Below are positions 11,196 through 26,693 of a DNA stretch of 64,000 bases, piece after piece. Source of the DNA: Botrytis cinerea B05.10. Its lineage: Eukaryota; Ascomycota; Leotiomycetes; Helotiales; Sclerotiniaceae. Location of the stretch: positions 1,860,001 to 1,924,000 of the forward strand of contig NC_037314.1 of the NCBI RefSeq assembly GCF_000143535.2, given 5' to 3'. The notes under the pieces were generated by a model, which worked only from the letters and a program-made list of their open reading frames with translations, had not been told where the DNA came from and did no database searches. Position numbers and translations under genes: made by a program. The stretch's first letter is position 1, and the number at the start of each line of letters is the position of its first letter.

Positions 11196-12669
11196 CTACG
11201 AATAGAACTGGCTCTTTTGGAAACTTTCCACTCCAATGTCCCCTGCCTTTCCTGCCACTGCAGGAGGGGCCGCCAGGACCTTTACTTGATTGGCATTGCC
11301 GATACTTGAACTAGTCATAGTGCTAGTTCGACTCCCACTTTGACTTGCACTTTTGATTTCGGCGATAGGTTGACCGGGTCGCCTTGCCACTTCCAGGTAT
11401 ACACCAGGAAGGTATCCCATGCGACCATCGCGAGCACGACATCGCCACCATTCTGATGGATTGCCCATGGGATCACTCTTGCTAATCACTGCCACTAAAT
11501 CTCCTTTCTTGACTTCCAAATCTACACCTTGAACTGCTGCACCGGATTCTGGAGTAAAGTCGTATAAGACGCGGCAGAAATCGAGTTTCGAAGGGTCGAG
11601 TGGTGCGGGGACAGGTTGACCATCAGGACCCATTAGTTGACCTGATGCAAGTAGTCGTTTTTGCTCCTCTTCTTGAGAGGCGGCGAGTGCTTTGATCATC
11701 TTACCCATGAGGTATGGGAGACCAAAGGCAGCTGCTATGAAAAAAAGGAAGGGCTTCTTGGATGGACGAGGTGGAGAACTACCATCTGGCAGGATTTTGC
11801 GGCCTTCGAAAGAGGCGAATGCTGAAGGTGTTAAGGAGGTGGCATCTACAGGCATCGGTCGGCCTGTGATCTTTGCAAAGAGAGTGCGTATCCAGCGCAT
11901 CATGGTGAATATTCCTAAGATGGACCCCAGATTATTGCGCAAGTTTCCGAATTGTTCGGCAACAGATACCATTGCTGTAATTGTCAGTAGAGTACCTTTC
12001 GAAAGGGCATTGTTGTGGGAGTCCGCCTACCAAAAAAACTAGAGTGTGTAGCCATGTATGTGCTCTCAAGCATTTGAGCAAATCCTCCAAATGCACCAAC
12101 TACACTTTCGATTATTTGGAAAGTAGCTTGTGTGCTCTGCGTGAAGCCTTGCGTTAAGCTATTGGGATCGTTTGGACCCATCCCTCCCATATTTCCATAC
12201 ATCCCGCCCATGCCTCCGCCATACATAGACCCATATCCTCCCATGCCACCATAACCATAGCCCCCCATTCCACCCATTCCTCCCATTCTTGAGTATGGTG
12301 ATGAGTAGGATCCCATGCCTCCCATGCCTCCCATACCATACGGGGAAGCCCCTACTGCCCCTAGTCTATTTGCGCCGTACGGTGAGTATGCGGATGCGTT
12401 TTGATTGACGGTGTTCGTAAGAGTAGATGGTCGTTCGGGTATGGCTGGTGCGCCTGAGGTACTAGCAGGTGTAGATGATAAGACTGATGGTCCAGCAGAA
12501 CTGCCCGAAGTAGCAGCAGTAGTTGAGGTCATGGCTACGCGAAGAAGATCAAACGTTAGCAGGGATGACGGAAAAGACAAATGTTATCTTGTAGATACTA
12601 ACCAGGGCTTGGAAGTGCAGTGCTAACTGCAGCGCCACCTCTTTCCCAAGGTTTCGGCGGTGAAGCCAT
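11196..12669 (-). CDS. PEX13: Peroxin PEX13, peroxisomal docking-complex SH3 protein
   Basis: Three exons, 12669-12603, 12534-12031 and 11974-11196 (minus strand), 449 residues. The first exon encodes MASPPKPWERGG, the short PPKPWE motif expected at a PEX13 N-terminus, which a start at the ATG in exon 2 would lose. Residues 65-130 are a Gly/Met/Tyr-rich tract with GMGGMGGY-type repeats, as in Pex13 from other organisms. The intron of 56 nt restores ATHSSFFAMVSVAEQFGNLR. A hydrophobic helix lies near 266-283 (FLFFIAAAFGLPYLMG) and an SH3 domain near 320-386 (RVLYDFTPES..WWRCRARDGRMGYLPGVYLE). Known role: with PEX14 and PEX17 it docks the PEX5 receptor at the peroxisomal membrane; the YG-rich tract forms the import-pore meshwork. 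Confidence 0.96.
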
Positions 12670-13506
12670 GTTGAATTATTCGACACAAACAATATCGTCC
12701 AGACTGCGCCGATGTGCCCACACGGATGGTGAAGGTCTTATAGCAGTAAAAGGGATGAGTTCCGGTCGCAAAGTTGACGGATTTGATAGATGAGATTAAA
12801 TGATTTCTAATGAGATCCAAGCTCGTGATGGCCGATGAATAAAGAGGCTAAGCCTGTGATAGTAGAAATTTGCGGGGGCGGTTTGGATTGGATTGGCTGG
12901 AACTATTCCGTATGTTTTTGATTGAAAGCGGATGTGGAAGGGAAATGAGAATGAAGAAATTGCTTATACCTCCAAAAAGGTCGATTTTTGCAGAATTATT
13001 ATACAGTCAAGGTGGAAAGGTTAAAAAAGAACAGAATTGGACGAGAGAAGGAAGATTTGGGTATTATTTTGATTTGATTGACTGTTTGTTTGAATTCCTT
13101 CTGGAGGTTGGGAATGAAATTCATAAAGACGCCCGACGCTCGCTCATGCCCGAAATTCGCTTCTGAGCTAATGAGAGTTAGACCTCGGTATTTCGGTCAA
13201 TGGAGTTTGAGTCAGTCTAGTAGATCCTTTTGCATCTTTTCATTGCCTAGGTACAAGTACGTTCGAGATAGATATGGCTGACATATGATATTACCAAAAT
13301 ATTGTAGCTGGATGGTTACGTTTACAAATTGCAATCTACTGAAGTACTGGCAATTTAGAGCACATATCATGTTCACGTTCACGCTCACGTTGCCGACACA
13401 TAACGAAAAATCTAGGTAAAATCGAGAAAATTCAAATAATATCAATCGTATTCACATCTGCCAACTTCCAAAGTCTTCCTCCTAAGCTAATACGTCTCCG
13501 AAGACT
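12670..13506. other. Intergenic, PEX13 promoter and 3' flank of the NmrA-like gene
   Basis: About 840 bases. The ORFs here are short and A/T-biased; nothing recognisable. Confidence 0.55.
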
Positions 13507-16734
<3,228 letters not shown>

Positions 16735-19169
16735 ATGTCAACTGTGGCACCTGCTAATGGAGCTTCTCCTCCTGCCTCCCCCCCGAGGACAGGACCTCGG
16801 GTGAACCGTACAGGTACGCCAACAAGCATGTATTCTAATACAAACTCCCCTGTGGCCGCAAGACCTGTTTCTCCTGCAAGCTCGGCAAGCTCGGCAAACT
16901 CTGTATCATCTAATCAGCCCTCTGGCCTGGGTCTATCAACCACAAACATAAATCCACCACCCGTTTCACCAAACAGCTCAGTTCCCTCTAGTCCAACAGG
17001 CAATGCAAATCAACCTCCAAAAGCCAGCTCTTCAGCTGTATCGAGATGGGGCATTGGGTGGGAAACGCCAACGCTCATGGCAATTTTTTATATTCTCGGT
17101 ACTACCGCACCTACCCACTTTGAAGATTCATACTTATCCTGTTCGTCCAGCTCTGGCCATGGCCTTTGTTCATCTCTTTCTCTTTCGCTATATTGATGGA
17201 AAGAAAGCCGACGGTCCAGATAGAGTTGCTCCGCAAACTTACATCTCAACCGCTTCAAATATTCTCGCTAATGCCTTCTCTTTTTTCCTGAAGTCGGCAT
17301 TGACAATTGCTTTCGTTCAACATCTGTGGCATCTCATGCGGGTCCAAACAATGAAGATCTCTACTATTGAGACACTCTTTGGAATAAAATCGAACCCCCT
17401 TCAAATAGTAACTAGCGCCGCCATACGATCCACACCCGCTTTGTGTGTCATTTCCATAATCATGAGTGGCATGGCTATCGCGGCTAGCTTTCCACCAGGT
17501 GCTATCAATGTTATCTCGACGCAAATAATATCTTATCAGGTCGTTCCCGTGCCAACATTCAATGCCTCTTTCGTAAGTCCTTTTGCCCTTTAGCAGGAGC
17601 TATTACCAGAGAGTATTCTAACTCGGGTTTATAGATGGGTAATGGCTCTGGTATCGATGCCAACGCTTACTCGCTGATGGAATTAATCCCTCTTTCACCA
17701 AGTGGCTTTGTTGATGGGTATGTTATCTTCTTAACTTAATTAATTACCAGACCTTCAGACATCTAACCATATGATAGCGACTTTACCAGTGGCAAGGACA
17801 ATAATCTCATAGTCCGACTAGCACGTGAAGTTCTTATTTCCGGTCAAACATTCACACAGAGTTCACCATGCGGTTCCAATTGCTCATATGAAATACAATA
17901 CGAAGGTCCTTGGATCGATTGTGTGAACTCCTCATCCCAATATTATCTCAAGACCAATGATACCTTCACCATTTACAATGGAACATGGTCATCGAAAATC
18001 TCAGCATCCTTAGCCCATTCTACCTACAACGGTACTTACACACAAGCGACGTTCAATAGTAGCACACTCACTCCCATCAAAGCAAACGGTATACATGATG
18101 TTGGTGCCCTTGGAGGCGAAGCAATGGAGGCTTTAGTTCAAGAAGATCTCTTAGTATGTTCACCTGGTCGTGCTCTTTTCACGGTGAACAACATATGGGA
18201 AGACAACATTCAGCGACGCGAATACGACGTTGCACCAATCTCTCAATTGACCAACCTCGCACTTCTCACCCACCAATCAGAAGTCATCGTCCCCGGCTTC
18301 TGTGCTGAAACCGGGACCGGATACGGAACTGGTCCCGCGAACTGGAGCACCGCCGCTTTGGATTGGTATCGTGATAACAATATGATGACCATTTTTGCGT
18401 CTATGTTGTCTTTCCTCGATGGGGAGTATCTTGCTCGGCTGGTCGCCACCAACAGTTCGATCAAGCACAACGACTCAGCCTATTATACCGATATTGCATG
18501 GCAGGAGGCTATCGTTGGCAATAATGATTTTCTCGCTCAAAGCACGGGTGGTACGTAAACCTTTCTCCTTTCCACCTAGTCTCACTAACCTACCTCGCAG
18601 AAAACGGCACCTTGATTGACAGCACTCGCTTCAACACGGCCTTCGCCCAATACACACCCTTCGTCTCTTCATACCCATCCTTCAACATGACCACCTCAAC
18701 CCTAAACTCTTACCTTTTCAACCTCACCACCTCCGCTATGCTCTCTTACAACAACTGGAACACAACCTCCAATGCCACCATCGTCGACACAATAAACATT
18801 TACACCTTTTCGCAGCCTCTCAACCTCATACTTCCCTACTTCATCACCCTAGGAGTATCTCTCCCCTTCCTCCTCCTCGGCTTCTGGTCACTCTATCGCA
18901 ATGGCGTCAGCGCCACCGATAGCGGATTCATTCAACTGCTCGCCACCACAACCGGAAGTCAGGCATTAGAAGATGCAGCCGCTGCAAGCTGCTTGGGAGG
19001 CAGTAACCACATCGACAAAATCTTCAAAGAAACGAAAATTCGCTTTGGGGAGTTGGTTGATCCCAACAACCTGAATCCAAATGCGAACACGTTGAGGAGA
19101 GCAGGGTTTGGAATCGAGTCGGAAGTGAGGGATCTGGAAAAAGGTGCTCAGTATGGAATAATGCGGTAG
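16735..19169 (+). CDS. Large fungal multipass membrane protein with N-glycosylated extracellular region
   Basis: Five exons, 16735-17098, 17151-17572, 17635-17717, 17778-18550 and 18601-19169, giving 736 residues; each intron (50-62 nt) has GT..AG ends and keeps frame. Residues 1-110 are Ser/Pro/Asn-rich and presumably cytosolic. Hydrophobic helices lie near 112-137 (LMAIFYILALAMAFVHLFLF), 160-185, 218-237 and 621-645 (LILPYFITLGVSLPFLLLGF). Between the third and fourth is a region of nearly 400 residues with many Asn-x-Ser/Thr sites (SNCSYE, YNGTYT, FNSST, NWSTA, NMTTS, NATIV) and paired Cys, so it is extracytoplasmic. The layout matches a widespread Pezizomycotina family that databases often label misleadingly as formylmethionine deformylase-like. 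Function unknown; a surface or endomembrane protein is inferred. Confidence 0.85.
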
Positions 19170-19903
19170 CCAAATTTTTTTATTTTATTTTAGCGTCCAG
19201 GGAGAGTTTGGATGGAAGGTGATAGATATCTTCTTCATATATATATATTTTTTTCAAAAAAATAAATAATTCAATAAATACATCATTTCAACATCATTAT
19301 GAGTGTTTCATTTGGATATTTTATATAGGGGTATTTCCCTATCAATAATGGTATAGTCGAGTGCCTAGATTGAAATCATTTTGATGATGAGAAAAAGTAG
19401 ATAGTAAGTTTCTTTCGGCATCTCTTTCTGGTTTGTATATCTGAGCAGTTTAGTTGGTGTGTAATGTCAGGATAAATGCCTCTTCAAATGAAGATGGAAC
19501 TTCTCCAATGCATTAATTATGTTTGATATGAAATGAACTAAGGAAGATTATCCTCAAGGCTTTTTGGGTGGGTTTCTTGTAAGTCCACAGCGAAGTATCT
19601 AAAGAGAAAAGGCAGCATTCAGAAATCACATTCATCAGAAGACACAGAAAGTTATTTTTCGCCTGGATTATTTTATCTATGCCATAGCACTAGCACTTAC
19701 AATACTGGCAAGGCATAATGGAATAGAACTATCCTAATGATGTCAAAGGTTCTCATTGGTACGCCAACATACGCAAGAATAGAAGGGTATTTTATGAACA
19801 AAATTATCGCCTGCTTCCTAACACCGATCTAAAAACTTTTTTTATCATTCTATCAACGGAATCTTCCTCATAACCAAACGAAAATTCCAGATCTAGATTA
19901 AGA
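19170..19903. other. Intergenic between convergent genes
   Basis: About 730 AT-rich bases with a TA/T/A run near 19237-19275. No ORF or motif of note. Confidence 0.6.
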
Positions 19904-21736
19904 TTAGGAGATGGTAAATTCGGAAAATTGACTTCCGGTACTCGTGCCACAGATGCTCTGAATTTCACCTGTTGTTAGACTTGTTGGGAAGTCGTAGCTC
20001 GTCGGCAAAACTTGAATATGTATAGTTGAAGTGGCAGAACTGAATACGACGGCAAGTTTCATTGTGCTAGAAGTCGGCCGTTCAAAATAGTCTGAATCTC
20101 CTCCTGGTTTGTTCGTATGAAGTGTAGACTTCAGAAATGTCGAGCCACTACTAAGTGCTTCTGCAATATCAAATTCACCGCAACCAGACTCCCAACATGA
20201 ACAACTTGGATTCCCATATTGGATCGTTCGAGGTATCTGAGCGTTGAGAATCCAAACCGAGGGCATATCGCCATTGAACCCGGTTCTTCCATCTATCGGC
20301 ATGCTAAATTCTAAGAGGAACACTTTATTCGCTCCATTGAAGCCATCTACAGATTTTTTAGTAACGAATAATCTTCATATATAACCCGATAACTTACGGT
20401 AAGCAACAGATCCAGGCCGCACATAACCGCAATCGTTGTTGCATTCTTCATCAAGCATCACAACGACCTCTTCATTCGATGGCAGGATGGCATCAGCAAG
20501 AATTTGAGGTGATGATGCACCGCCTGTGCCACTGCTATTCACGAAAGAAAGTGAAGCACCATAGGCGTCATTGAATACGCCTGAGCCTTGACCACCACTA
20601 ATGAAGAAAAGTTTAGTCAGTAATTGATCCCAGATATTGGTATGAGAAGCGAGAAAAACATCAAAAGGAAGGTATACGCTGGTTTTACTGTAGAAGTGCA
20701 CATTAAACAGCCAGGGAAAATGATCATACTTACTAATTTCCAAGAAATACTAAGTTATCAAGAGTCTGCTCTGCAGAATTATAATAGCCTATTCTACTAT
20801 AGGATCCAGATGCTATAGCTGTGGCTGAGCTGGTTGTGCTCGCAGTTATTTGAGACTCTGGGACAGATGTGCTTGATTGAGGCTCGGAGGCAGATGGATT
20901 TGTGGATACATTGGGTTGAGAAGCAGATGCATGTGTGGATGCTTGAGGCTGAGACAACGCCGTATTGGTAGGTGATACGGTTAAAGAGGTAGCTGGGTGT
21001 GAATGTTAGCAACATAATTAATTCATCGAGGGGGATTTCATCTCTTACAGGTCTCATGGGCTTCTTCGCTTGTAGCTGCGCCTTGAGATACACTTTGAGG
21101 TACGGCAGTAGATGCTTGAGTTACCATCGCCGTGCTACTTGGTCCAAACCAATTGTTGATCCATGTTTGTATTTTACCATCAATTGTGGCAGTAACAGTC
21201 TTTGCACCACCATTAAAAGCATCGAGACCTGGAGTAGGATAGTTGTTATCCCACGAGACAAGTTGTCCATCAATGGTAGCATAAATCTTATCGCGCTTCT
21301 GATTGCCTCCCTTTACATGTTTATCAATATGCTGAAGATGGCGACGGCGTCTAGCGGTTGATCCCTCACGTTTTTTCTTGCTAGCGGTAGTGCCCGGTGT
21401 ATATGCTGCGAACTGCTTCAACTGAAGAGGCCCTGGACATATTGTTAGATCGCATTGAGAGCTAGACTAGGGTTGTTTGCAATTACCCCGAAAATGAAAC
21501 GAAACTTCTTCGTCTAATGGAGAAAGCGGACCAGAAAACGACTTCGGTGTGGAAGAACAAATTCCATCAGAGGACATATCGGTAACTTGGTTGTAAGTTC
21601 CTGGTGCGCCGACATTGCTGTACAAGATAGCATCCACGGGATTACAGTACCAATTTCCAGAGACCTCCGAACAGCCACTGGCTATGGATACTGCTGAAGA
21701 CAAAATGTAGGCCGTAGCCAAAATGTTACTGCGCAT
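19904..21736 (-). CDS. TOS1: TOS1/YJL171C-type cell wall protein
   Basis: Five exons on the minus strand: 21736-21487, 21432-21049, 20992-20734, 20597-20398 and 20346-19904; 511 residues. Residues 1-20 form a signal peptide ending near ASGCSEV. The N-terminal Cys-containing domain (GNWYCNPVDAILYSNVG) is followed by a basic stretch with KKKR and RRRR, possible Kex2-type cleavage sites, then two IDG.. W repeats (TIDGQLVSWDN, TIDGKIQTWINNWFGP) and a Ser/Thr linker. The C-terminal domain starts at YNSAEQTLDNLVFLGN, continues GGQGSGVFNDAYG, and contains ESGCGEFDIAEAL, an acidic ExDxxE pattern like those of GH16-type beta-glucanases. Family knowledge: yeast Tos1 is a covalently wall-linked protein implicated in beta-1,3-glucan remodelling. 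No GPI signal is seen at the C-terminus. Confidence 0.92.
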
Positions 21737-23496
21737 GATTGATCTTGTAAAGTAAGACAGAAGGTTCTTTTTTTGTCATTCGCATAAGAGAAATGGATAG
21801 TAAGTAATTCTTGCGGGCCGTGAGACAGATTTGAGTCTTTATTTGAAAGGTAGTATCTGGATCAAGGTCTTGCGGTTCGTGTCATGAAGATGACTGAAAA
21901 GTTTGCGACGGCGTAAAGATATATTGTTGTGTAATGTGAGTTTCTTGGTATGACTGTAATTTATTTCTTGTGGTGGGATCGTAACGTTCGTGCGTAGTGG
22001 AAGAGAATGAATCAACGGATGGGTGAATGGATATTGAGAATGGATGATGTGAATCGCCGCAAACAAATAATCATGCAAGCCGTAAGAAGAAAGGTACCAA
22101 AAAGAGCGACTATAGTTAATATGTAGGTGAGCCAGCAGAGGCTGAAAGCGAAATGAAGGTAAATTGTGGTTGAAGTCAAATTGAAGTGAGAATGAAGTGA
22201 GAGTCTGGAGTGAAGTCTGAGTCGGAATGAATAGTCGTGAGTTGAGGTACCTTAGGTTAGTTTGGAGAGAGAGACAGTGGAAGACGTTGATAAGATGGAA
22301 AAGGAAAGGAAAAGCGAAGTAGCAGGATCGTGGAGTGGATGAGACGAATCTATTTGATGGTAGTGTGTATGTGATGATGTTGAAGAGGAGAAGGAACAAC
22401 TGGGCACGAATGACCGACCTAACTAATACCTATCTGTATCTAGAGGAAGGATCAACTCTCTCAAAAAGGAGGGACGGAACGAACGAAAGAGGGCTGAAGG
22501 GTGTAGTCACGAAACGATCGTACTTCAGGCAAGGCTGGTAGAGAGGTTGCAAAACAGTAAAAATAACCCAAGTCTAACCACCGCCATCACACCCATCGTC
22601 ACCATCATCACAATTCCATACAAGGGTGGAAACATGTAGCAAGGTCACAAGTGGTTGATATCACGTCAAACTGTCAAAATTAGCCGCCATGGTAGTTCAA
22701 AGCCGTTCGTACCTGCATATGCGTAGCCGAAAGTCAAATACAGCCAATGATATCTCAGGAAATCAACACATCAGCTGTCACCCAAAACATCAAACTGTTT
22801 GTCCTCACTTATACTTTAGATACCTACCTATCTGGTATGTATGTATGACACGATGAATGGCTGGTTTGGAATTTAGAATGACTTATATATCGTATCACTT
22901 GTTCTATACTCTCATCTTTCTATCTTACTTTTATGAGTTTTCAAATCTACTCCTACTTCAGTTCAAACACATTGGACTCGTGACTCCGTGAGTTATGAAC
23001 CACATATTTCTTAGACGTAACAATTATTACTTGTTATTGCTTCTGTTACTTCACATCACTTCTTCGACTACTTGAGCTCGGCGTTGCTACACGCTTCATG
23101 GGAACTATGTTCTGAAGGCAATTGATTGAATTCTTAATCAGCGCTGGAGACTACAATCATCCAGTCACTTCTTTTGCCTAAAATCAAGGTCGTCGATGTA
23201 AGATATTAAGATTTTGAAATTGAATTGCTAACGAGTCTAAAAATTGCATAAATTATAAATTGGTAAATGCAAGGTATTGTCCAAATGGTATCCTTTCCCC
23301 TCACTCCACCCTATGAAGATCGATCTATTCAATAACTCTCATATTATAGTTACTTCCACTGTGATCCAGCTTTCCACCAATTCGAGTCTTGTCGAAGTCA
23401 CTCATGCTTCACCAAGAAATGTCCTCACGAGTCACGATTTGCTTCGAACAAAAGGTCGCGTTTTCCAAATTACACTATTTACCAGAAGTCTCCGCT
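21737..23496. other. Long upstream region of TOS1-like gene
   Basis: About 1.76 kb between the TOS1 start and the 3' end of the Asp f 4-like gene. The first 600 bases are purine-biased on the plus strand. Several short ORFs exist (e.g. 21839-22399 minus, rich in Leu/His/Ser), all low-complexity. No gene is supported; a long promoter or 5' untranslated region is possible. Confidence 0.5.
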
Positions 23497-24598
23497 TTAC
23501 ATCTTTCCGCCCATCTTGACGGTCAAAGTAGCTGTGTCTTGTGAAATATAACAGCTTCCATCGCTGTTACCGATTGGCTGGGTGTCTGTCAACCAGTAGT
23601 TCTGAGTAGGGTCGCTTGTGCATTGAGGAGCCTCGACGGAGCTGATGGACATGTTGTAGTCGTTACCGCCAACGTTTACGATGGCGGACATGTCGTATCC
23701 GGAAGCTCCAGGGTTGAAACTGGCCTCACCCCAAGTTGTGGCAAAGGCACCGGAAGCGATGGTTTCGGAACAGGCTTCAGCCCATCCAACAAGTGAGTCT
23801 TCGTCAAAGGCAACAATTTGTTTTTCTCCAGGTGCGAGAGCGAAGTTCAAGGTGGGGTTTGTAGTGGCAAGGCAAGATCCAAGATTGGGCCAAATTTTCC
23901 CATCGGTGCCAGTAGCTGCCTTGTTCCAGACGACGACAGTCATAGACTTTCCAGAGGTGTTGATGAAATTTGCGGTGAAATCATAGCCGGAAGCAGAAGA
24001 TACCTTCATCATGTTTGAACCTTCGGGTGATCCGATGTTTCCAGTAGCGCCGACCTCAGAACCAGTGGAGCTGGTTCTGGCACCGAACGATGTAAATTCA
24101 TTGGCAAAACCAACCAAATCGTCCCACAAACTTTCGAGGGGGCTGCTGGAGCTGGATGTAGAAGAAGCCTTAGCTGTGGATTTCGAACTCGAAGCTGAAG
24201 TAGCGAAACTGGTGACAGAGCTAGCGGCGGCTGTGGTGCTGGCAGCTACTGATGCGGAAGTAGTGTGATATGCGGCAATCTTGTTCTCTGCAAGATTATC
24301 GATAGCAGCGGCAGCAGAGCCGGAATCGGTGGAAGCAGCAGCAGCGGCGGAAGTCTTGGAGGCTTGACCTTCGGCATAAGCGGATGACCAGTTGATGCCC
24401 ATCTCGGCCCAGTCCAATGCCGTCCAATCTTCAATGGTGGCACTATTGTCATCTGATTAGCAACCACTCTTCAAATTCATTGGAGCGATAGTCTTACGCC
24501 TTCTTCTCATGTTTGTGTCGGTGAACGTGAGTAGGTCCGGCTACGGCTTCGCCAACGGACATGGCAGCCAAAACAATCGCGGTGGTGGAGTAACGCAT
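23497..24598 (-). CDS. Secreted Asp f 4-like protein
   Basis: Two exons on the minus strand, 24598-24498 and 24442-23497, 348 residues. Exon 1 encodes a signal peptide (MRYSTTAIVLAAMSVGEAVA) and a His/Lys-rich segment; the 55-nt intron restores KKAATIEDWTALDW. Residues 60-150 are an Ala/Ser/Thr linker. The C-terminal domain from about residue 160 contains FGARTSSTGSEVGATGNIG, SNMMKVSS, NTSGKSMTVVVWNKAA and FNPGASGYDMSAIVNV, the pattern of the fungal allergen Asp f 4 family, with paired Cys (GSCLATT, AEACSE, APQCTSD, GSCYIS). These are secreted or wall-associated proteins of unknown biochemical role in many saprobic and plant-associated fungi. No catalytic motif is seen. A gene-free region of almost 5 kb lies upstream. 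Confidence 0.88.
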
Positions 24599-25786
24599 TT
24601 TTGGAAATAATGATAACTTTCAAGTGTTCGCTGATGGGTATAATGCTTTTAATTTAAAGTGTTTGATCGTAAGAGGCCGTTGTTGCTAAAGAGCGTGCGA
24701 GCGATGTATTGCTCAGTTGGTTGAATTGACAAAGGAGTGTGTCGAACGGAATGAACGAGGGAACGGCGAGTTTCTTGAATACGGTGAAGAAGAGAAGGAG
24801 AGATACGAGCAGAGCGGGAAGGCCATTTAATAAAGGTCATCTTAAATTGGGACGATCATTTTCTGGGGGTGCCTGTGGGCAGTTGGGACTTCTTTGGCAA
24901 CCCGGCCACGATTTGGGTCAGCCGAGTCATTGGAGGAAGCCCTGGAACATTTAGATTTTACTTCAAGCCATGAGGTGCAGGGGGTTTCGATTGAGATGAA
25001 CCCAAGCAACGCCGGGGGATAGTGGTCCACTAAAAACGCGTTCCTGGGAGACTCCTCCGAGAAAAAGGGGAAAGCGACTAATGATTGGCCAGGCGAGTGA
25101 GGTTTCCACTATTTCTCGAATACGCTATTCCAGGGGTAAAATGCCACTGCATCCACACTTGTCCTCTTCTCACAGATCAACAATCAAAGTGTCAAGCACG
25201 GTAGGAGGTCTGTCCCAATTCTACTCATTTAAACATAGCCTATATGACATCTATCGCTTCATAAGGCATCGTTTCATCTAATTGATTGGAATAACGGAGA
25301 CCTTTTTTGAGAAAATTGATTGAGAGATTAGACGTGCTACCGTTGTTTTCCAAATTCCAATCGGCGCGCAATCAGCCTACGTACAATGGTATCGGTAACG
25401 CTTCCAGGACTGATTCTGGATAGGGCCGTACATGGTAATAATGGATGCTATGGATCCGGGAGGATTCTGAGTTCTAACCTAGTTGAAGAACAATCTTTAG
25501 ATTCCATTCGATCCCGCTCAATTTGGACACTAGAATCTTTGAGGAAATGATGGTTTGCGTGTCCACTGTCCACAGTCCAGACTCCTTTCTTAAACTTTCC
25601 CAGGTTCATATCAAAGCATTTGCCAAATCACAATTTGTGCAGGTGGCTGTGATCATCACCATGTGGTAATGCAATAACTATGCATGTGGTAATGAATCAT
25701 CGTTTGCCCTATGGGGATGAAGCATTGCGGTCCATAACACTATCTTTATGCAGAAGAGATTTTTTGTGCTCCAGAATGACAATCAA

Positions 25787-26164
25787 ATGCCTCGAAAGCG
25801 ACGTCACGCTGATGAATGGGAGAACGTGGACCCAAAAAAACAAGGCCAAAGATCACCATCCAGACGGAATCTTCAGTGCCCCAAAAGTCTCTTTTCCATC
25901 GATAACACAGCGAGAGTTTCAAAAAGCTGCAGCATCATCCAGCAGCGACTCGAGGCATCGAATGGTATCAGCCGGAATCCTCCTTGCGCATTATCGTTCG
26001 ACGAGGGCTGCTCCATAAAGTCATACCCGGTGCTTCTCCTTCTCAGCGATGGTGAACAACCGGCCAACGCACCGTGCTTTTGCCGATACCATACTTCCCA
26101 GGTAGGCAGGTACTACGATACGGACAGGCAACGCAAGCACTTTCGTTTCTCCCAGCACTTCTGA
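25787..26164 (+). CDS. Possible small ORF, unrecognised
   Basis: A 125-codon frame begins MPRKRRHADEWENVDPKKQ, a charged start that looks more coding-like than its surroundings, and continues with KSLFSIDNTARVSKSC and RLEASNGISRNPPCALSF. An alternative in-frame ATG lies 39 bases upstream. The last third (LLLLSDGEQPANAPCFCRYHTSQVG) reads less naturally and might be an unspliced intron or random. No family is recognised. Could be a short lineage-specific gene or chance. Confidence 0.2.
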   Translation: MPRKRRHADEWENVDPKKQGQRSPSRRNLQCPKSLFSIDNTARVSKSCSIIQQRLEASNGISRNPPCALSFDEGCSIKSYPVLLLLSDGEQPANAPCFCRYHTSQVGRYYDTDRQRKHFRFSQHF

Positions 26165-26632
26165 TTACTGTCTTTGCAAATCTGGAAATCATCTCAAATT
26201 TGACTGTCTCGAACTTCCAGATCTAGCTGCTAACCCCGCAGTGTATTGATTGCGACAAGACAGCGAACCGAAAATATCTTCTTCACGCAGAGATGTTTTG
26301 GTCCCAGTGATTTTACAGAGTAGAGCTGTGACGAGTCTCGCACCGGAGAGCGTGTAAAGTTTTTGGTCATCGGATTTTCCATGACGCTATTAATAAATTT
26401 ATAATTTCTACGACGATTTTTTAAGCATCTTGATGTGTCTCGGTTTCTCATGAGGATGGGGGAGAGTTTTCTATCAGTTCTCTTCATGATTTTCACTTCC
26501 ATACCCAAATCCATCCCGTCGCTCCCGGGGTTTCAGAAGCTGTTAGTTCGGGATGTTAGGACGATGGCGGTAGGTCCAAGTGCTGGAGCTCCTGAAACGG
26601 CACTTTAGAGCAAGTCGAAACGAGTTGGCGAT

Positions 26633-26693
26633 GCAAACACGCACGAAGTGTAAACAAGCACGGAGTCGTAAACAAGCACCGAATCGTAAACAA
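26633..26693 (+). repeat. 18-bp minisatellite with forkhead-like GTAAACA cores
   Basis: Three units of the form GTAAACAAGCACNGANTC start at 26650, 26668 and 26686 (exact 18-bp period; the last is cut short), preceded by a degenerate copy (GCAAACACGCACGAAGT) at 26633. Each full unit holds GTAAACA, the core recognised by forkhead factors. Confidence 0.85.

Noticed and set aside
21839..22399. 186-codon minus-strand ORF upstream of TOS1
   Set aside because: Rich in Leu/Ser/His/Phe from a purine-biased plus strand, no domain; more likely promoter or 5' leader DNA.
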